Shown here piece by piece: positions 12,187 to 23,085 of a stretch of 64,000 bases of DNA. A model generated the notes under the pieces. The model searched no databases. It was given only the letters and a program-made list of their open reading frames with translations, and had not been told where the DNA came from. The DNA comes from Brachybacterium subflavum (lineage in GTDB: Bacteria > Actinomycetota > Actinomycetes > Actinomycetales > Dermabacteraceae). Position numbers and translations under genes: made by a program. Location of the stretch: contig NZ_VIGP01000004.1 in the NCBI RefSeq assembly GCF_009299795.1, positions 124,001 to 188,000 on the forward strand. The letters run 5' to 3'. Position 1 is the stretch's first letter. Each line of letters begins with the position of its first letter.

Positions 12187-13194
12187 TCAGGCGATGCCCG
12201 TGCCCTCGCGGACCCCGGCGATCTCGTAGAGCGCGATCGCCGCGGCGACGGAGGCGTTCAGCGACTCCGTGCGCTCCCCCATCGGGATCGAGACGACCTG
12301 GTCGCAGGTCTCCCGGGCCAGCCGCGAGAGGCCCTTGCCCTCGGCGCCGACCACGAGCACGACGGGCTCGGTGCCCAGCGAGCGCTCCTGCCTGGCCAGG
12401 TCCCGTGTGGAGACGTCCCCCTCGGCATCGAGCCCGAGGGCGAACACGCCCTGGGACTTGAGTCCGGCGAGGGTGCGATTGAGGTTCGTGACCTGGGCGA
12501 CGCGCACGCGACCCGCGGCGCCCGCCGCGACCTTCCAGACGCTCGCGGTCATCGACACGCTGCGGCGCTCGGGAAGGATCACGCCGTGCACGCCGAAGGC
12601 GCCCGCGCTGCGGAGGATCGCACCGAGGTTGCGGGGATCGGTGATGCCGTCCAGCGCGATCAGCAGCGGCGGCTCGAAGGCGTCGTGGGCGATCTCCAGC
12701 AGCTCGTCGACGTCCGCGTACTCGTACGGCGGGATGGTCAGCGAGACGCCCTGATGGACGGCGTGGTCGGTGATGCGGTCGAGGTCGGTGCGCGTGGCCT
12801 CGGCGATCGGCAGTCCGCGCGCGGTGGTCAGGCGCAGGATCTCGCGCACCCGCTCGTCGCCCTCGATGCGCGCGAGCACCGTGAGCGAGGTCGCCGGGAT
12901 GCCCTCCTGGAGGGCCTCGAGCACGGCGTTGCGGCCGGCGACCTGGTTCTCGCCGGGCGCGGGGGCATCGCCCCGGCGCTGCCTGCCGCCGTGGCCGCCC
13001 TTCCCGGCGCCGCTCCTGCCTCCCTGCCCGGAGCCGCCGGATCCGCCCTGGTAGGCCTTGTGGCCCGGGCGGTCGCTCGCCTTGGGAGTCGGCCCCTTCC
13101 CCTCGAGGCCACGGCGGCGCACGCCGCCGGAACCGGCGGTCGCGCCCTTCTTCGTGCGGCGCATGGCGCCGCGACGGGAGCTGTTCCCTGCCAT
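12187..13194 (-). CDS. rlmB: 23S rRNA (guanosine-2'-O)-methyltransferase, RlmB/TrmH family
   Basis: SPOUT-class SAM-dependent methyltransferase. The first ~100 residues are a basic Gly/Arg/Lys-rich, disordered segment likely to bind RNA. The substrate-binding domain follows (VAGRNAVLEALQEG), then the SPOUT knot motifs: ALDGITDPRNLGAILRSA, VVGAEGKGLSRL and SIPMGERTESLNASVAAAI. The ATG at 13194 overlaps the cysS stop by one base (TGATG), giving 335 aa. The cysS-rlmB pairing is common in Gram-positives and supports an rRNA G2251-type target. Confidence 0.92.
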   Translation of the reverse strand: MAGNSSRRGAMRRTKKGATAGSGGVRRRGLEGKGPTPKASDRPGHKAYQGGSGGSGQGGRSGAGKGGHGGRQRRGDAPAPGENQVAGRNAVLEALQEGIPATSLTVLARIEGDERVREILRLTTARGLPIAEATRTDLDRITDHAVHQGVSLTIPPYEYADVDELLEIAHDAFEPPLLIALDGITDPRNLGAILRSAGAFGVHGVILPERRSVSMTASVWKVAAGAAGRVRVAQVTNLNRTLAGLKSQGVFALGLDAEGDVSTRDLARQERSLGTEPVVLVVGAEGKGLSRLARETCDQVVSIPMGERTESLNASVAAAIALYEIAGVREGTGIA

Positions 13195-14636
13195 CAGGAG
13201 TCCTTCCTGGTCGCGGGTGCGAGGGTCCATCGGGCACCGTCGGCGCCGTCCTCCACCCGGATGCCTGCATGATCGAGGGCGTCACGGATCGCGTCGGCCC
13301 GCGCCCAGTCCTTGGCGGCCCGCGCCTCGGCGCGCGCGGCGAGCTGGCCGCGCACGAGCGCATCGAGGGCCTCGTGCTCGCCGCCGCCCTCAGCGGTCGC
13401 GTCGGTCCAGGACACGGGGTCCAGGCCCAGCACGTCGAGCATCGCGCGGAGCTCGGCGAGCAGCGCGGCGACCGTCTCCGGGGCGGCGCCCCGCTCGGCG
13501 AGAGCCGCGTTCAGCGCGGCCTGCGTGCGGTGCACGGCGGCCATCGCCTCGGGCACGCCGAGGTCATCGTCCATGGCGGCGACGAACGCAGCGGGGAGCT
13601 CGACGGCGCGCAGGTCCTGCGCGAGCAGCGCCTCCTCCCCCAGCAGCTCCTGGGCGCGCTGGACGCTCGCGCCGAAGCGCTCCCAGACCACCTCGGCCTC
13701 GCGCATCGAAGCGGCGTTGTACTCGCTGGTGGCGCGGTAGTGCGCGCCCAGCAGGGCGAGGCGCACGGCGGGGGCGGGATGCGCGGCGAGCGCGTCCTCG
13801 GCGGTGACGAAGTTGTCCAGGCTCTTGCCCATCTTCATGCCGTCCACGGTGAGCACGCCCACGTGCATCCAGGTGCGCGCGAAGCCGTAGCCGGCGCCGT
13901 GGGACTGGGCCTGCTCGTTCTCGTGGTGCGGGAACCGCAGGTCCAGGCCTCCCGCGTGGATGTCGAAGGTCTCCCCCAGGTAGCGGCGGGCCATGGTCGA
14001 GCACTCGAGGTGCCAGCCGGGCCGGCCGCGCCCGAAGGGCGTGTCCCAGGCCGCCGTCCCGGGCTCCTCGGGCTTCGCGGCCTTCCACAGAGCGAAGTCG
14101 CGGGGGTCGCGCTTGCCGGGCTCCGGGGCCTCGCCCGCGTCCTGCATGTCGCCCGGATCCTGATGCGTGAGGGAGCCGTAGTCCGGCAGGGAGCGCACGT
14201 CGAAGTAGACGCTGCCCTGGCCGTCGGCGTAGGCGTGGCCGCGCTCGATCAGGCGCTCCATGAAGGCGATCATCTCGGTGACGTGGCCCGTCGCGCGGGG
14301 CTCGTAGTCCGGGGGGCGGCAGCCCAGGTCGTCGAGGATCTCGTGAAACTCGCGCTCGAAGCGGTAGGACCAGGCCCACCAGGGCACGTCGTTCTGCGTC
14401 GACTTCGCGAGGATCTTGTCGTCGATGTCGGTCACGTTGCGCACATAGGTGACGTCGAGGCCGCTGCGCTCGAGCCAGCGGACCAGCACGTCCACGGCGA
14501 GGAAGGTGCGCAGGTGCCCGATGTGGGGCGCCCCCTGCGTGGTGGGACCGCACGCGTACAGCGAGACCGCGCCCTCTCGCACGGGGCGGAAGGGCGCGGT
14601 CTCGCGCGTTGCTGTGTCGTACAGGTTCAGGCTCAC
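13194..14636 (-). CDS. cysS: Cysteinyl-tRNA synthetase
   Basis: Charges tRNA-Cys. The 480-aa class I synthetase has Zn ligand C29 in [16 protein letters not shown], the HIGH motif at 38-41, zinc-site motifs WHLECS and FPHHENE, and a KMSKS loop present as KMGKS. It starts with GTG at 14636; the minus-strand sequence TACCCT ends 6 nt before it with no Shine-Dalgarno, so it looks leaderless. It is co-transcribed with rlmB. Confidence 0.96.
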   Translation of the reverse strand: MSLNLYDTATRETAPFRPVREGAVSLYACGPTTQGAPHIGHLRTFLAVDVLVRWLERSGLDVTYVRNVTDIDDKILAKSTQNDVPWWAWSYRFEREFHEILDDLGCRPPDYEPRATGHVTEMIAFMERLIERGHAYADGQGSVYFDVRSLPDYGSLTHQDPGDMQDAGEAPEPGKRDPRDFALWKAAKPEEPGTAAWDTPFGRGRPGWHLECSTMARRYLGETFDIHAGGLDLRFPHHENEQAQSHGAGYGFARTWMHVGVLTVDGMKMGKSLDNFVTAEDALAAHPAPAVRLALLGAHYRATSEYNAASMREAEVVWERFGASVQRAQELLGEEALLAQDLRAVELPAAFVAAMDDDLGVPEAMAAVHRTQAALNAALAERGAAPETVAALLAELRAMLDVLGLDPVSWTDATAEGGGEHEALDALVRGQLAARAEARAAKDWARADAIRDALDHAGIRVEDGADGARWTLAPATRKDS

Positions 14637-14642
14637 GGGTCC

Positions 14643-14648
14643 AGGGTA
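14643..14648 (-). promoter_or_regulatory. Candidate -10 element of cysS (leaderless)
   Basis: Minus-strand TACCCT (TANNNT) with a 6-nt gap GGACCC to the cysS GTG. It lies in the 42-nt space between cysS and the next gene's stop codon. Confidence 0.5.
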
Positions 14649-14678
14649 CGTGGCCGCGGGGCCTGTCCGGAACGCGGG

Positions 14679-15164
14679 TCAGTCGGAGACGCGGGCGCTG
14701 ACCTGCTTGCCGTAGAGCTCGTCGAAGGTGTCGTCGTAGGAGACGGAGTTCGCGCGGCGCTTGCCCTGCACGGCGTCGACGGCACCCTTGGCGGTCTCGA
14801 TCGTGGTCTCCGGGGCGCGGATCTTGCGCACCACGAGGAAGGCCACGAGGCCGGCGATCACGGCAAGGACGATGAACACGCCCGCCACGATGAGGAAGGA
14901 CGCCCAGGCCGGCAGACCGGCGGCCTGCAGGCCCCAGGCGGCGGCGAACAGCAGCATCACCCAGGCGGAGAGCAGGAGGAACAGCAGCACGGCCGCGCAC
15001 GCCGCGACCACGCCCGCCTTGACGGCGATTCCCGTGATCTCCTTCTTGGCGATGTCGATCTCGGAGTGCACGACACCGAGCACCTCGTCACGGATCGAGG
15101 CGACGAGTTCGCCGATCGACCGCTGGGTGGGCGGGGTCGTCGGGTCGTTCGTGGTGTTGATCAT
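14679..15164 (-). CDS. Phage-holin-family (DUF1469-type) integral membrane protein
   Basis: The 161-aa protein has an N-terminal amphipathic region (IGELVASIRDEVLGVVHSE) containing the family's conserved helix, then two long hydrophobic segments at about 48-80 and 85-112, and a charged C-terminus. This matches the actinobacterial holin-superfamily III / DUF1469 proteins, which are chromosomal membrane proteins of unknown role and not evidence of a prophage. A minus-strand TAGGCT lies 6 nt before the ATG, suggesting a leaderless mRNA. Confidence 0.75.
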   Translation of the reverse strand: MINTTNDPTTPPTQRSIGELVASIRDEVLGVVHSEIDIAKKEITGIAVKAGVVAACAAVLLFLLLSAWVMLLFAAAWGLQAAGLPAWASFLIVAGVFIVLAVIAGLVAFLVVRKIRAPETTIETAKGAVDAVQGKRRANSVSYDDTFDELYGKQVSARVSD

Positions 15165-15170
15165 GGTCGG

Positions 15171-15176
15171 AGCCTA
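15171..15176 (-). promoter_or_regulatory. Candidate -10 element of the holin-family gene
   Basis: Minus-strand TAGGCT (TANNNT), 6 nt before the ATG at 15164, with no ribosome binding site between. Confidence 0.5.
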
Positions 15177-15303
15177 TCGCAGGAGGGATGCCCGGACACG
15201 CGGTGCGTGCGCGAGCGGGCGGAGGGACGTGACGGGTCAGATGCCCGTGGGGCGGGGCGACCGGGGAGCCGAGGGGCCCGGCGGGTGATCTCGCCCGCGG
15301 CGG

Positions 15304-16470
15304 TCAGTCGACGTGGACGCGCGTGCGGCGCTTGGACTCGGCGCGCGGCCCGGCCGCCGTGCTCTGGCGGGCGACGAGCGACGGCGCGACGGCCACGTCA
15401 CGCGCCTCCTGCTCATGGCCGGAGACGCGGTCCACGAGCAGCTGGGCGGCGAGCGCACCCAGGCGATCGGAGTTCGGGTCGACGCTGGTCACCTGCGTCA
15501 CGCCCGAGGAGGAGAGCGAGGTGTTGCCGTAGCCGGCGACGGCCAGCTGCGTGGGCACCTCGTAGGCGGCGTCGCGGGCGGCAGCGAGCACGCCGAGCGC
15601 GGTGACGTCGTTCGCGCAGGTCACGGCCGTGGGAACCTGGCTGCCGCGCAGCAGCATCGATCCTGCGGTCTGCCCCACCTGCTCGGTGAAGTCCCCGGGC
15701 TCGATGCGGGCGTGGTCGGCGAGGCCGTGGCGCTCCATGGCGAGCTGGAAGGCGTCGGCGCGCTCGCGGGCGACGGTCGAGCCGACGCCGCCCACGTGCG
15801 CGATCTCGGTGTGGCCGAGGCTCACGAGGTGATCGACGAGAAGGCCCTGGCCCACTTCGTCGTCGATGCGGACCGTGTCGAAGCGGCCGACGAAGGAGCG
15901 CGAGCAGCCGATCCCCACGAAGGGGCGGTCGGCGGTGGCCTCGATGACGCTGTCGACGTCATGGAGGTCGGAGACCATGAGGAAGCCGTCGACGCCGAGG
16001 TCGACGAGGGAGCGGATCGCGTCGGTGTCCGCGGCGATCGGGTACTCCGGGACCCGACGACGGGTCGGGACGACGATCGCCGAGCGGCCGGTGGCGGTGA
16101 GCTCGATGCGGATCGCGCGCACCAGATCGGAGATCCAGGTGTTGCGCATCGTGTTGACGAGGACCGCGACCACACCGCGGTGCGAGGTCTCGTCGGCGAG
16201 CTCCTCGAGCGGGAACTGCAGGCGCTCGGCGGCCTCGTGGACGCGCTCGCGCAGGCGGGGCCTGATGTCGGCCTGGTCCCGCAGTGCTCGCAGCGCGACG
16301 GCGCTGGAGATGCCCAGGCTGTCGGCGACGTCGCGGAGGGTGCCGCGGCTGGGACCCTGGTCGGCGGCGATGGACGCGCTCACCGCGTCGCCCTGCTCGA
16401 TCACCTGGTCCGTCGCGCCTGCCCCCTCGGCGCTGTCCGAGTTCGGGTCGATGCTGCCGGCATCCTGCAT
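15304..16470 (-). CDS. LacI/GalR-type transcriptional regulator (orphan)
   Basis: A sugar-binding-domain regulator. The helix-turn-helix is TLRDVADSLGISSAVALRAL, unusual because the recognition helix has SSAVALRAL where LacI proteins have S-x-x-TVSRVL. The periplasmic-binding-like ligand domain covers the last ~290 residues (GVVAVLVNTM, DGFLMVSDLHD, VTCANDVTALGVL, VAGYGNTSLSSSGVTQV). I placed the start at 16470, where GAAGGAG precedes the ATG; this gives 388 aa and leaves ~40 acidic residues before the HTH. ATGs at 16506 and 16524 are alternatives without good ribosome sites. No transport operon adjoins it, so the effector and targets are unknown. Confidence 0.82.
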   Translation of the reverse strand: MQDAGSIDPNSDSAEGAGATDQVIEQGDAVSASIAADQGPSRGTLRDVADSLGISSAVALRALRDQADIRPRLRERVHEAAERLQFPLEELADETSHRGVVAVLVNTMRNTWISDLVRAIRIELTATGRSAIVVPTRRRVPEYPIAADTDAIRSLVDLGVDGFLMVSDLHDVDSVIEATADRPFVGIGCSRSFVGRFDTVRIDDEVGQGLLVDHLVSLGHTEIAHVGGVGSTVARERADAFQLAMERHGLADHARIEPGDFTEQVGQTAGSMLLRGSQVPTAVTCANDVTALGVLAAARDAAYEVPTQLAVAGYGNTSLSSSGVTQVTSVDPNSDRLGALAAQLLVDRVSGHEQEARDVAVAPSLVARQSTAAGPRAESKRRTRVHVD

Positions 16471-16583
16471 GTCGTCCGCTCCTTCGCTGATGAGGTCATC
16501 GCTCATGGACTCATTGAACCGCACCGGAGCCCCGCGGGGCGCACGGCTGCCGCCGTCGGGACAGGTCTCACAGCGTCTCCCGC

Positions 16584-16681
16584 CCGCGGACCGATGCCCG
16601 ATCCGCGGCGCGAGCGGGGGTTATCCCCCGTCGGGCCGGGCGGTCGGCCCGGGTGTGCGCCGCACCGCGCCCGCCTACGGT
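16584..16681 (+). promoter_or_regulatory. Divergent control region upstream of the histidine kinase
   Basis: Contains CCGCGGA (16584-16590) and its complement TCCGCGG (16602-16608), then a second inverted repeat CGGGGG-TTAT-CCCCCG (16615-16630), and finally TACGGT at 16676-16681, a -10 hexamer 6 nt before the kinase ATG. The kinase transcript is probably leaderless. The inverted repeats lie around -35 and upstream, where a regulator such as the operon's own response regulator could bind. Confidence 0.45.
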
Positions 16682-16687
16682 GATCCC

Positions 16688-18241
16688 ATGACCTCCACCA
16701 CGACGCCCGCCGGTCCCGCGCCGGTCCCGCGCCCCGGCGCACCGCGCGCCGGCTCTCCCCCCGACCTCGCGCCCCGCGGCGGCGCACCGCGCACGGACGC
16801 CGCGCGCGGCGAGGACCTGCGACCCCGCTTCCTGACGGGGATGGCGAGCGTGCTGGTCTCCGGCCTGCTGTCGATCACCTGGCTGTGGATCAGCCTGACC
16901 GTCCTGATCACGGGGATCGCCTCCCTCCCCGCGGTCCTCACGGGCCTCCTGCTGCTCGTGCCATGGGTGCTGGCGATGCGCGTGGCAGCATCCTTCGAGC
17001 GCCGACGGGCCCGCGCGGTGCACGGCGTGGACGTCGTGCACCCCGCGCGCAGGGTCTCGCGCGGGACGGGCTTCGGGGCCGCGCTGCAGAACCTCGGGCT
17101 CGACCTCATCTCCTGGCAGTTCTGGCGCTCCGTGCTCCACCACCACCTCACGATGCTCGTGGGCTTCTTCCCGAGCGCCGTCCTCTACTCGGGCCTGTGG
17201 GGCGCGTGGACCGGCGCCGAGCTCGCGATCACGGCGCCCGGCGCCCAGCTGGGACCGTGGCACCCCGGCGCCCTGGTCCTCGCCCTGGGCGCCGTCGCGA
17301 GCCTCGCGATCGGGGTCGGCGCCCTCGCCGCCGGGGTGCTCGCCGAGCGCGGCCTCGCCCGCGTGATGCTCCCCAGCAGCGACGACGGACTGCGCGAAGA
17401 GGTTCACGAGCTCTCGATGCGCCGCCAGGGCGCGGTCGACGCCGCCGAGCAGGAGCGGCTGCGCATCGAGCGGGACCTGCACGACGGCGTCCAGCCGCGC
17501 CTGGTGGCGCTGGCCATGACCCTGGGTATGGCGCGCTCGCGCATCGAGAACGATCCGGTGGGCGCCGCGGAGCTCGTCGACGAGGCGCACGACGAGGCGA
17601 AGGCCGTGATCACCGATCTGCGCCAGCTGGCCCGCGGCATCCACCCGGCCGTCCTCACCGACCGCGGCCTGGATCCCGCGCTCTCCGCCCTCGCGGCCCG
17701 CTCCCCCGTCCCCGTGGACCTGTCGGTCACCGCACCGGAGCGGCTCGGCCGGGAGCAGGAGGCGGTCGCCTACTTCGTGGTCTCCGAGGCCCTCACCAAC
17801 GTCGCCAAGCACGCGGCGGCCTCGCACGTGCGCGTCGAGGTCTCGGTCGCAGGGCCGACGACTCGGCCGGGGGTGCCCGGCGCCGATCGCCGGCTGCCCG
17901 GATCGCCCGCACACGCCGCCCTGCGGGTCCGCATCGAGGACGACGGCCGCGGCGGCGCCAGGGTGCGTCGCGACGGCGTCTCGACGGGCCTCGCGGGGCT
18001 CACCGACCGCGTGCGCGCGACCGGCGGGCAGCTCGTCGTGTCCTCCCCGGCGGGCGGACCGACCGTGCTCGACGCGACGATCCCTGTGCCGACCGACCCC
18101 TCGGGGCCGTCAGGCCCGTCGGACGCCCCGTCGGCCCCGACGGCCCCGACGGGCACCGCCTTCCCGCCGGCTCCCGCCCCCACAGCTGCCGACTCGGATC
18201 CCCGATCGCAGTCCGACTCCGCGAAGGAGACCCGCCGATGA
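16688..18241 (+). CDS. Sensor histidine kinase, NarL-system type (HisKA_3)
   Basis: Membrane sensor of a two-component system. A Pro-rich cytosolic N-terminus (~50 aa) is followed by two close hydrophobic segments (FLTGMASVLVSGLLSITWLW and VLTGLLLLVPWVLAMRV), a loop, two more segments near 155-225, a short coiled-coil, the phosphoacceptor region QERLRIERDLHDGVQPRL (His in RDLHDG), and an ATPase domain with N-box EALTNVAKHA and G-box IEDDGRGGA. The layout resembles kinases with a DUF/Putative_sensor module. Length 517 aa; a Pro/Ser/Thr-rich tail follows the ATPase. It overlaps the response regulator by ATGA. Confidence 0.9.
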   Translation: MTSTTTPAGPAPVPRPGAPRAGSPPDLAPRGGAPRTDAARGEDLRPRFLTGMASVLVSGLLSITWLWISLTVLITGIASLPAVLTGLLLLVPWVLAMRVAASFERRRARAVHGVDVVHPARRVSRGTGFGAALQNLGLDLISWQFWRSVLHHHLTMLVGFFPSAVLYSGLWGAWTGAELAITAPGAQLGPWHPGALVLALGAVASLAIGVGALAAGVLAERGLARVMLPSSDDGLREEVHELSMRRQGAVDAAEQERLRIERDLHDGVQPRLVALAMTLGMARSRIENDPVGAAELVDEAHDEAKAVITDLRQLARGIHPAVLTDRGLDPALSALAARSPVPVDLSVTAPERLGREQEAVAYFVVSEALTNVAKHAAASHVRVEVSVAGPTTRPGVPGADRRLPGSPAHAALRVRIEDDGRGGARVRRDGVSTGLAGLTDRVRATGGQLVVSSPAGGPTVLDATIPVPTDPSGPSGPSDAPSAPTAPTGTAFPPAPAPTAADSDPRSQSDSAKETRR

Positions 18242-18930
18242 GCACGCCCCGATCCCCCCGCCCCGCCCGCGAGAGCCTGCGGATCATCATCGCCGAGGAC
18301 TCCGTGCTCCTGCGGGCGGGCCTCGAGCGCCTCCTCGCCGGGGCCGGGCACGAGGTCGTCGCCTCCGTCGAGGACGCCACCGGGCTCCTGGACGCGGTCT
18401 CGCGCCACGACGTCGACCTGGCGATCGTGGACGTGCGGATGCCGCCGACCTTCACCGACGAGGGCATCCGCGCCGCCGTCCTCATCCGCGCCCAGAACCC
18501 CGGCGTCGCCCTGCTCGTCCTCTCCCAGTACGTCGAGGAGCGCTACGCCTCCGAGCTGATCGCCGATTCGGGCGGGGCGCTCGGCTACGTGCTCAAGGAC
18601 CGGGTGGCCGATGTCGAGGACTTCCTGCGCGTGGTGCGCGCCGTCGGGGACGGCGGGACCGCGCTGGACCCCGAGGTGGTCCAGCAGATCCTCGTGCGCT
18701 CCCGTCGACGCTCGGTCCTCGAGGACCTCTCCCCGCGCGAGAGCGAGGTGCTGCAGCTGATGGCAGAAGGACGCTCCAACGCGGCCATCGCCGAACTGCT
18801 GCATGTCTCGGCCGGGAGCATCGAGAAGCACATCTCCTCGCTGTTCGCCAAGCTCGGGCTGCCGCCGGTCGACGGCGAGAACCGCCGTGTCATGGCCGTG
18901 CTGCGCTACCTGGAATCGGAGGACCGCTGA
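18238..18930 (+). CDS. Response regulator, NarL/FixJ (LuxR) family
   Basis: Cytosolic DNA-binding partner of the preceding kinase. The receiver domain has acidic residues in IIIAEDSVLLRAG, the phosphoacceptor Asp in LAIVDVRMPP, and Lys in GYVLKDRVAD; the C-terminal LuxR-type HTH is LSPRESEVLQLMAEGRSN plus IAELLHVSAGSIEKHISSL. 230 aa, normal for the family. Its ATG overlaps the kinase stop and its own stop overlaps the next start (TGATG), so the three genes form one operon. Confidence 0.93.
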   Translation: MSTPRSPRPARESLRIIIAEDSVLLRAGLERLLAGAGHEVVASVEDATGLLDAVSRHDVDLAIVDVRMPPTFTDEGIRAAVLIRAQNPGVALLVLSQYVEERYASELIADSGGALGYVLKDRVADVEDFLRVVRAVGDGGTALDPEVVQQILVRSRRRSVLEDLSPRESEVLQLMAEGRSNAAIAELLHVSAGSIEKHISSLFAKLGLPPVDGENRRVMAVLRYLESEDR

Positions 18931-19754
18931 TGCCCACCACCCAGCTCCCGCCCCGCCCGCTGCGGGTGGGGACAGGACGCGACCGCACTGTGCGGCGCGT
19001 GCTCGTCCTCATCGCCCTGGCCTGCCTGGTGATCGCCGTCGGGGGTCTCGCCGCGCGCAGCATCGCCGCGGGGATCGAGCAGTCCCGCTTCTCCGAGGTG
19101 CCCTCGGTGCTCGAGGTCGGCGCCCCCTCGTCCCTCGAGGTCACCACCTCCGTCTCCGACGTGACCGTGCGCGAGAGCGACGAGGTCGACCAGGTGACCC
19201 TCGCGCTCGTCGAGGCGGGCGCGGACACCCTGCCCGCAGATCCCGCCCCGGTGAGGGCCAGGTGGGATCGCAGCACGCAGCACGGGACCTCGCGCGTGGA
19301 CGTGCAGCGGCCGCATCTGAGGGCCACGTCGGACTGGTTCGACGACGAGGACCCCGACCTGCTCGTCCTCATCCCCTCGGACGCCGCCGCCGATCTCACG
19401 CTCGCCGTGAGGGTCGACGTCGGGGACCTCACGGCCGAGGGCTCCCTTGCGGGCCTCGACCTGCGGTCCACGACGGGCAACATCGACGCGGACGGCGTCT
19501 CCGCGAGCGGCTCCATCGCCGCACACACCGAGGTCGGCGACATCGACCTCGCGCTCGACGACGGCGGGGCGCGGGAGATCTCGGCCCGCACGACCACGGG
19601 CGACGTGGACATCGCGCTCCCCTGCTGCGAGACCTGGGACGTGGACGCCCGCTCGGACGAGGGCTCGACCGATGTCGACGCCGGCATCCGCGGCGAGGGC
19701 TCCGCGCTGCGCGCGCGCACCGACTTCGGCGACCTGAGCGTCTCCCGGCGCTGA
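18930..19754 (+). CDS. Membrane-anchored DUF4097-like beta-repeat protein
   Basis: 274 aa. A short basic cytosolic N-terminus precedes one membrane segment (VLVLIALACLVIAVGGLAA, about 24-42); the rest lies outside and is made of short beta-strand repeats of the type STTGNIDADGVSASGSIAAH and TEVGDIDLALDDGG, typical of the DUF4097/adhesin-like beta-helix. It probably works with the adjacent two-component system as envelope sensor accessory or target, by analogy with LiaF-type partners; this is inference. The start overlaps the response regulator stop by one base. Confidence 0.75.
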   Translation: MPTTQLPPRPLRVGTGRDRTVRRVLVLIALACLVIAVGGLAARSIAAGIEQSRFSEVPSVLEVGAPSSLEVTTSVSDVTVRESDEVDQVTLALVEAGADTLPADPAPVRARWDRSTQHGTSRVDVQRPHLRATSDWFDDEDPDLLVLIPSDAAADLTLAVRVDVGDLTAEGSLAGLDLRSTTGNIDADGVSASGSIAAHTEVGDIDLALDDGGAREISARTTTGDVDIALPCCETWDVDARSDEGSTDVDAGIRGEGSALRARTDFGDLSVSRR

Positions 19755-19780
19755 GGACGGAGCCCCGGGGCAGAATGCGG

Positions 19781-19819
19781 CGCGGCGCCCCTCACCCGTC
19801 CGGGGTGAGGGGCGCCGCG
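19781..19819. terminator. Bidirectional hairpin terminator
   Basis: 17-nt perfect arms 19781-19797 and 19803-19819 (CGCGGCGCCCCTCACCC and its complement) around a 5-nt loop. It lies between the rightward DUF4097 gene and the leftward acs gene. Confidence 0.85.
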
Positions 19820-19839
19820 TCACGTCCAGGGCCCTGTCG

Positions 19840-19862
19840 GAGCCCGGCCCCGGGCCGGGCTC
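19840..19862. terminator. Second hairpin between DUF4097 gene and acs
   Basis: 10-nt arms GAGCCCGGCC and GGCCGGGCTC with a 3-nt loop, 16 nt downstream of the acs stop on the minus strand. Probably the terminator proper of acs. Confidence 0.65.
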
Positions 19863-19878
19863 CGTCCGGGACGGCCGC

Positions 19879-21855
<1,977 letters not shown>

Positions 21856-22004
21856 CATCGCTCCTGCGTACGGGGTCCCGCGGCGCTGACCGCGGGGCGT
21901 TCGGTCTTCCGCCTCACCGTATCGCAGGAGACCCACGTCACGGGAACGCGCCCACGCGTTCGGATGCCGTGATCGGCGGCCGCCGCGCGCGGGCGCCGAG
22001 CCCC

Positions 22005-22904
22005 TCAGGGCAGCGGATGGATCTCGACCTCGATGCCGTCGGGGTCGGGCACGTGCACCGCACGCACTGCCCCCTCGACGAGGCGCGCGTCGTACCCGGC
22101 GACGCGGAGCCTCGCCGCGAGCGCCTCGAGGTCCTCCGAGGTCTCGAAGCCCAGGCGCACCTGGAGCGTGGGCGGCAGGTCGGGCATCTCCGGCGAGGCG
22201 CGACGCGTGCGCTCACGCCCGGCCATCGGCGCGTGGAGACCGATGATCCCCGCGCTCCCGGGGCCGTGCAGCTCGAGCCACCCGCTGCGCTCGGCGGCGA
22301 CGGGGTCTGGGTCCGCACCCTCGGCCCCGTCTGCTCCGCCGGTCCCGCCCACCCCGCCGACCGCCGCGGGGGCGAAGCCGAGCCGGCCGAGCCAGCGGGC
22401 GTCGGGCGCGAAGGCCTCGCTCGACAGCACCGCGCACACGTGCAGGCGAGGATCCGGGGACGCATCGTGGCCCTCGTAGCCGTAGAGGTCCACCTGGTCC
22501 TCGTTCAGCGAGACGCCCTCGCCGCAGGGCCCGGTGATCATGCCCTGCCGGCCGTAGCTCTCGTCCCAGACCGTGACCTCGATGCCCGCGCGCTCGAGGG
22601 ACTCTGCGGCCTCGTCGGCCGACGGCGCCGCCATGCACAGGTCCGTGGTGCCCGGCCGGGCGCCCGTGGCGCTGCCGGAGGCCGCATGCACCATGACGGC
22701 GCCCGCACCTGCGCGCAGCTCGCCGAAACCGTCGTCGCCGGCGGTGATGCGGCGGGCCATCCCGAGCTCCACGAGGAACGCGATCATCGCGCGCGGATCG
22801 GCCGTGAAGCGCAGCGGGAAGACGGTGAGATCGGGTGCGGCGGCGGGCGCCGAGCCCGTCCCGGCGGCGGGTGCGGCGGTCTCAGGAGTGGTCTCGGGCG
22901 TCAT
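22005..22904 (-). CDS. VOC-superfamily (glyoxalase/dioxygenase fold) protein
   Basis: 299 aa with two betaalpha-betabetabeta modules: the first covers [20 protein letters not shown] to [12 protein letters not shown], the second from [23 protein letters not shown] to [15 protein letters not shown], whose DPDG-x-E-x-E ending is the usual VOC metal-ligand strand. The two halves are joined by a Gly/Ala-rich linker. The substrate cannot be told. It overlaps the upstream ribbon-helix-helix gene by 23 nt, so the pair is co-expressed and probably under that regulator's control. Confidence 0.78.
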   Translation of the reverse strand: MTPETTPETAAPAAGTGSAPAAAPDLTVFPLRFTADPRAMIAFLVELGMARRITAGDDGFGELRAGAGAVMVHAASGSATGARPGTTDLCMAAPSADEAAESLERAGIEVTVWDESYGRQGMITGPCGEGVSLNEDQVDLYGYEGHDASPDPRLHVCAVLSSEAFAPDARWLGRLGFAPAAVGGVGGTGGADGAEGADPDPVAAERSGWLELHGPGSAGIIGLHAPMAGRERTRRASPEMPDLPPTLQVRLGFETSEDLEALAARLRVAGYDARLVEGAVRAVHVPDPDGIEVEIHPLP

Positions 22905-23085
22905 CCTCGACGCTCCTTCCGAGGTGCGCGCGCAGAGCCGACTCGACGAGCGCGCTGAGGGAGGACGACTCGTCGATCGCGCGATGCTTCACGGCGACCA
23001 CGAGGTCCTTGGGCAGGTAGACGTTGAACTGCACCTTGCGGTCGCTGCCGCCGGCGCCGTCGGTCGAGGAAGAGCTTCCGGGCAT
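22882..23085 (-). CDS. Small ribbon-helix-helix (CopG/Arc-type) DNA-binding protein
   Basis: 67 aa. The core [20 protein letters not shown] gives the beta-strand and first helix, and [13 protein letters not shown] the second helix of an RHH domain, preceded by a Ser/Gly-rich leader of ~15 residues. RHH proteins act as dimers binding short palindromes. Its own ATG lies inside a 30-bp palindrome (23082-23111), which strongly suggests autoregulation. It is translated together with the VOC gene. It could be called an antitoxin-like protein, but the partner is an enzyme-fold protein and no toxin is visible. Confidence 0.8.
   Translation of the reverse strand: MPGSSSSTDGAGGSDRKVQFNVYLPKDLVVAVKHRAIDESSSLSALVESALRAHLGRSVEDDARDHS

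Noticed and set aside
14679-15164. Prophage remnant suggested by the holin-family protein
   Set aside because: This family is a widespread chromosomal membrane protein in Actinobacteria, and no lysin, integrase or structural phage gene is nearby.
22882-23085. Toxin-antitoxin module
   Set aside because: The RHH protein is antitoxin-like, but the downstream gene is a 299-aa VOC-fold protein, not a small toxin.
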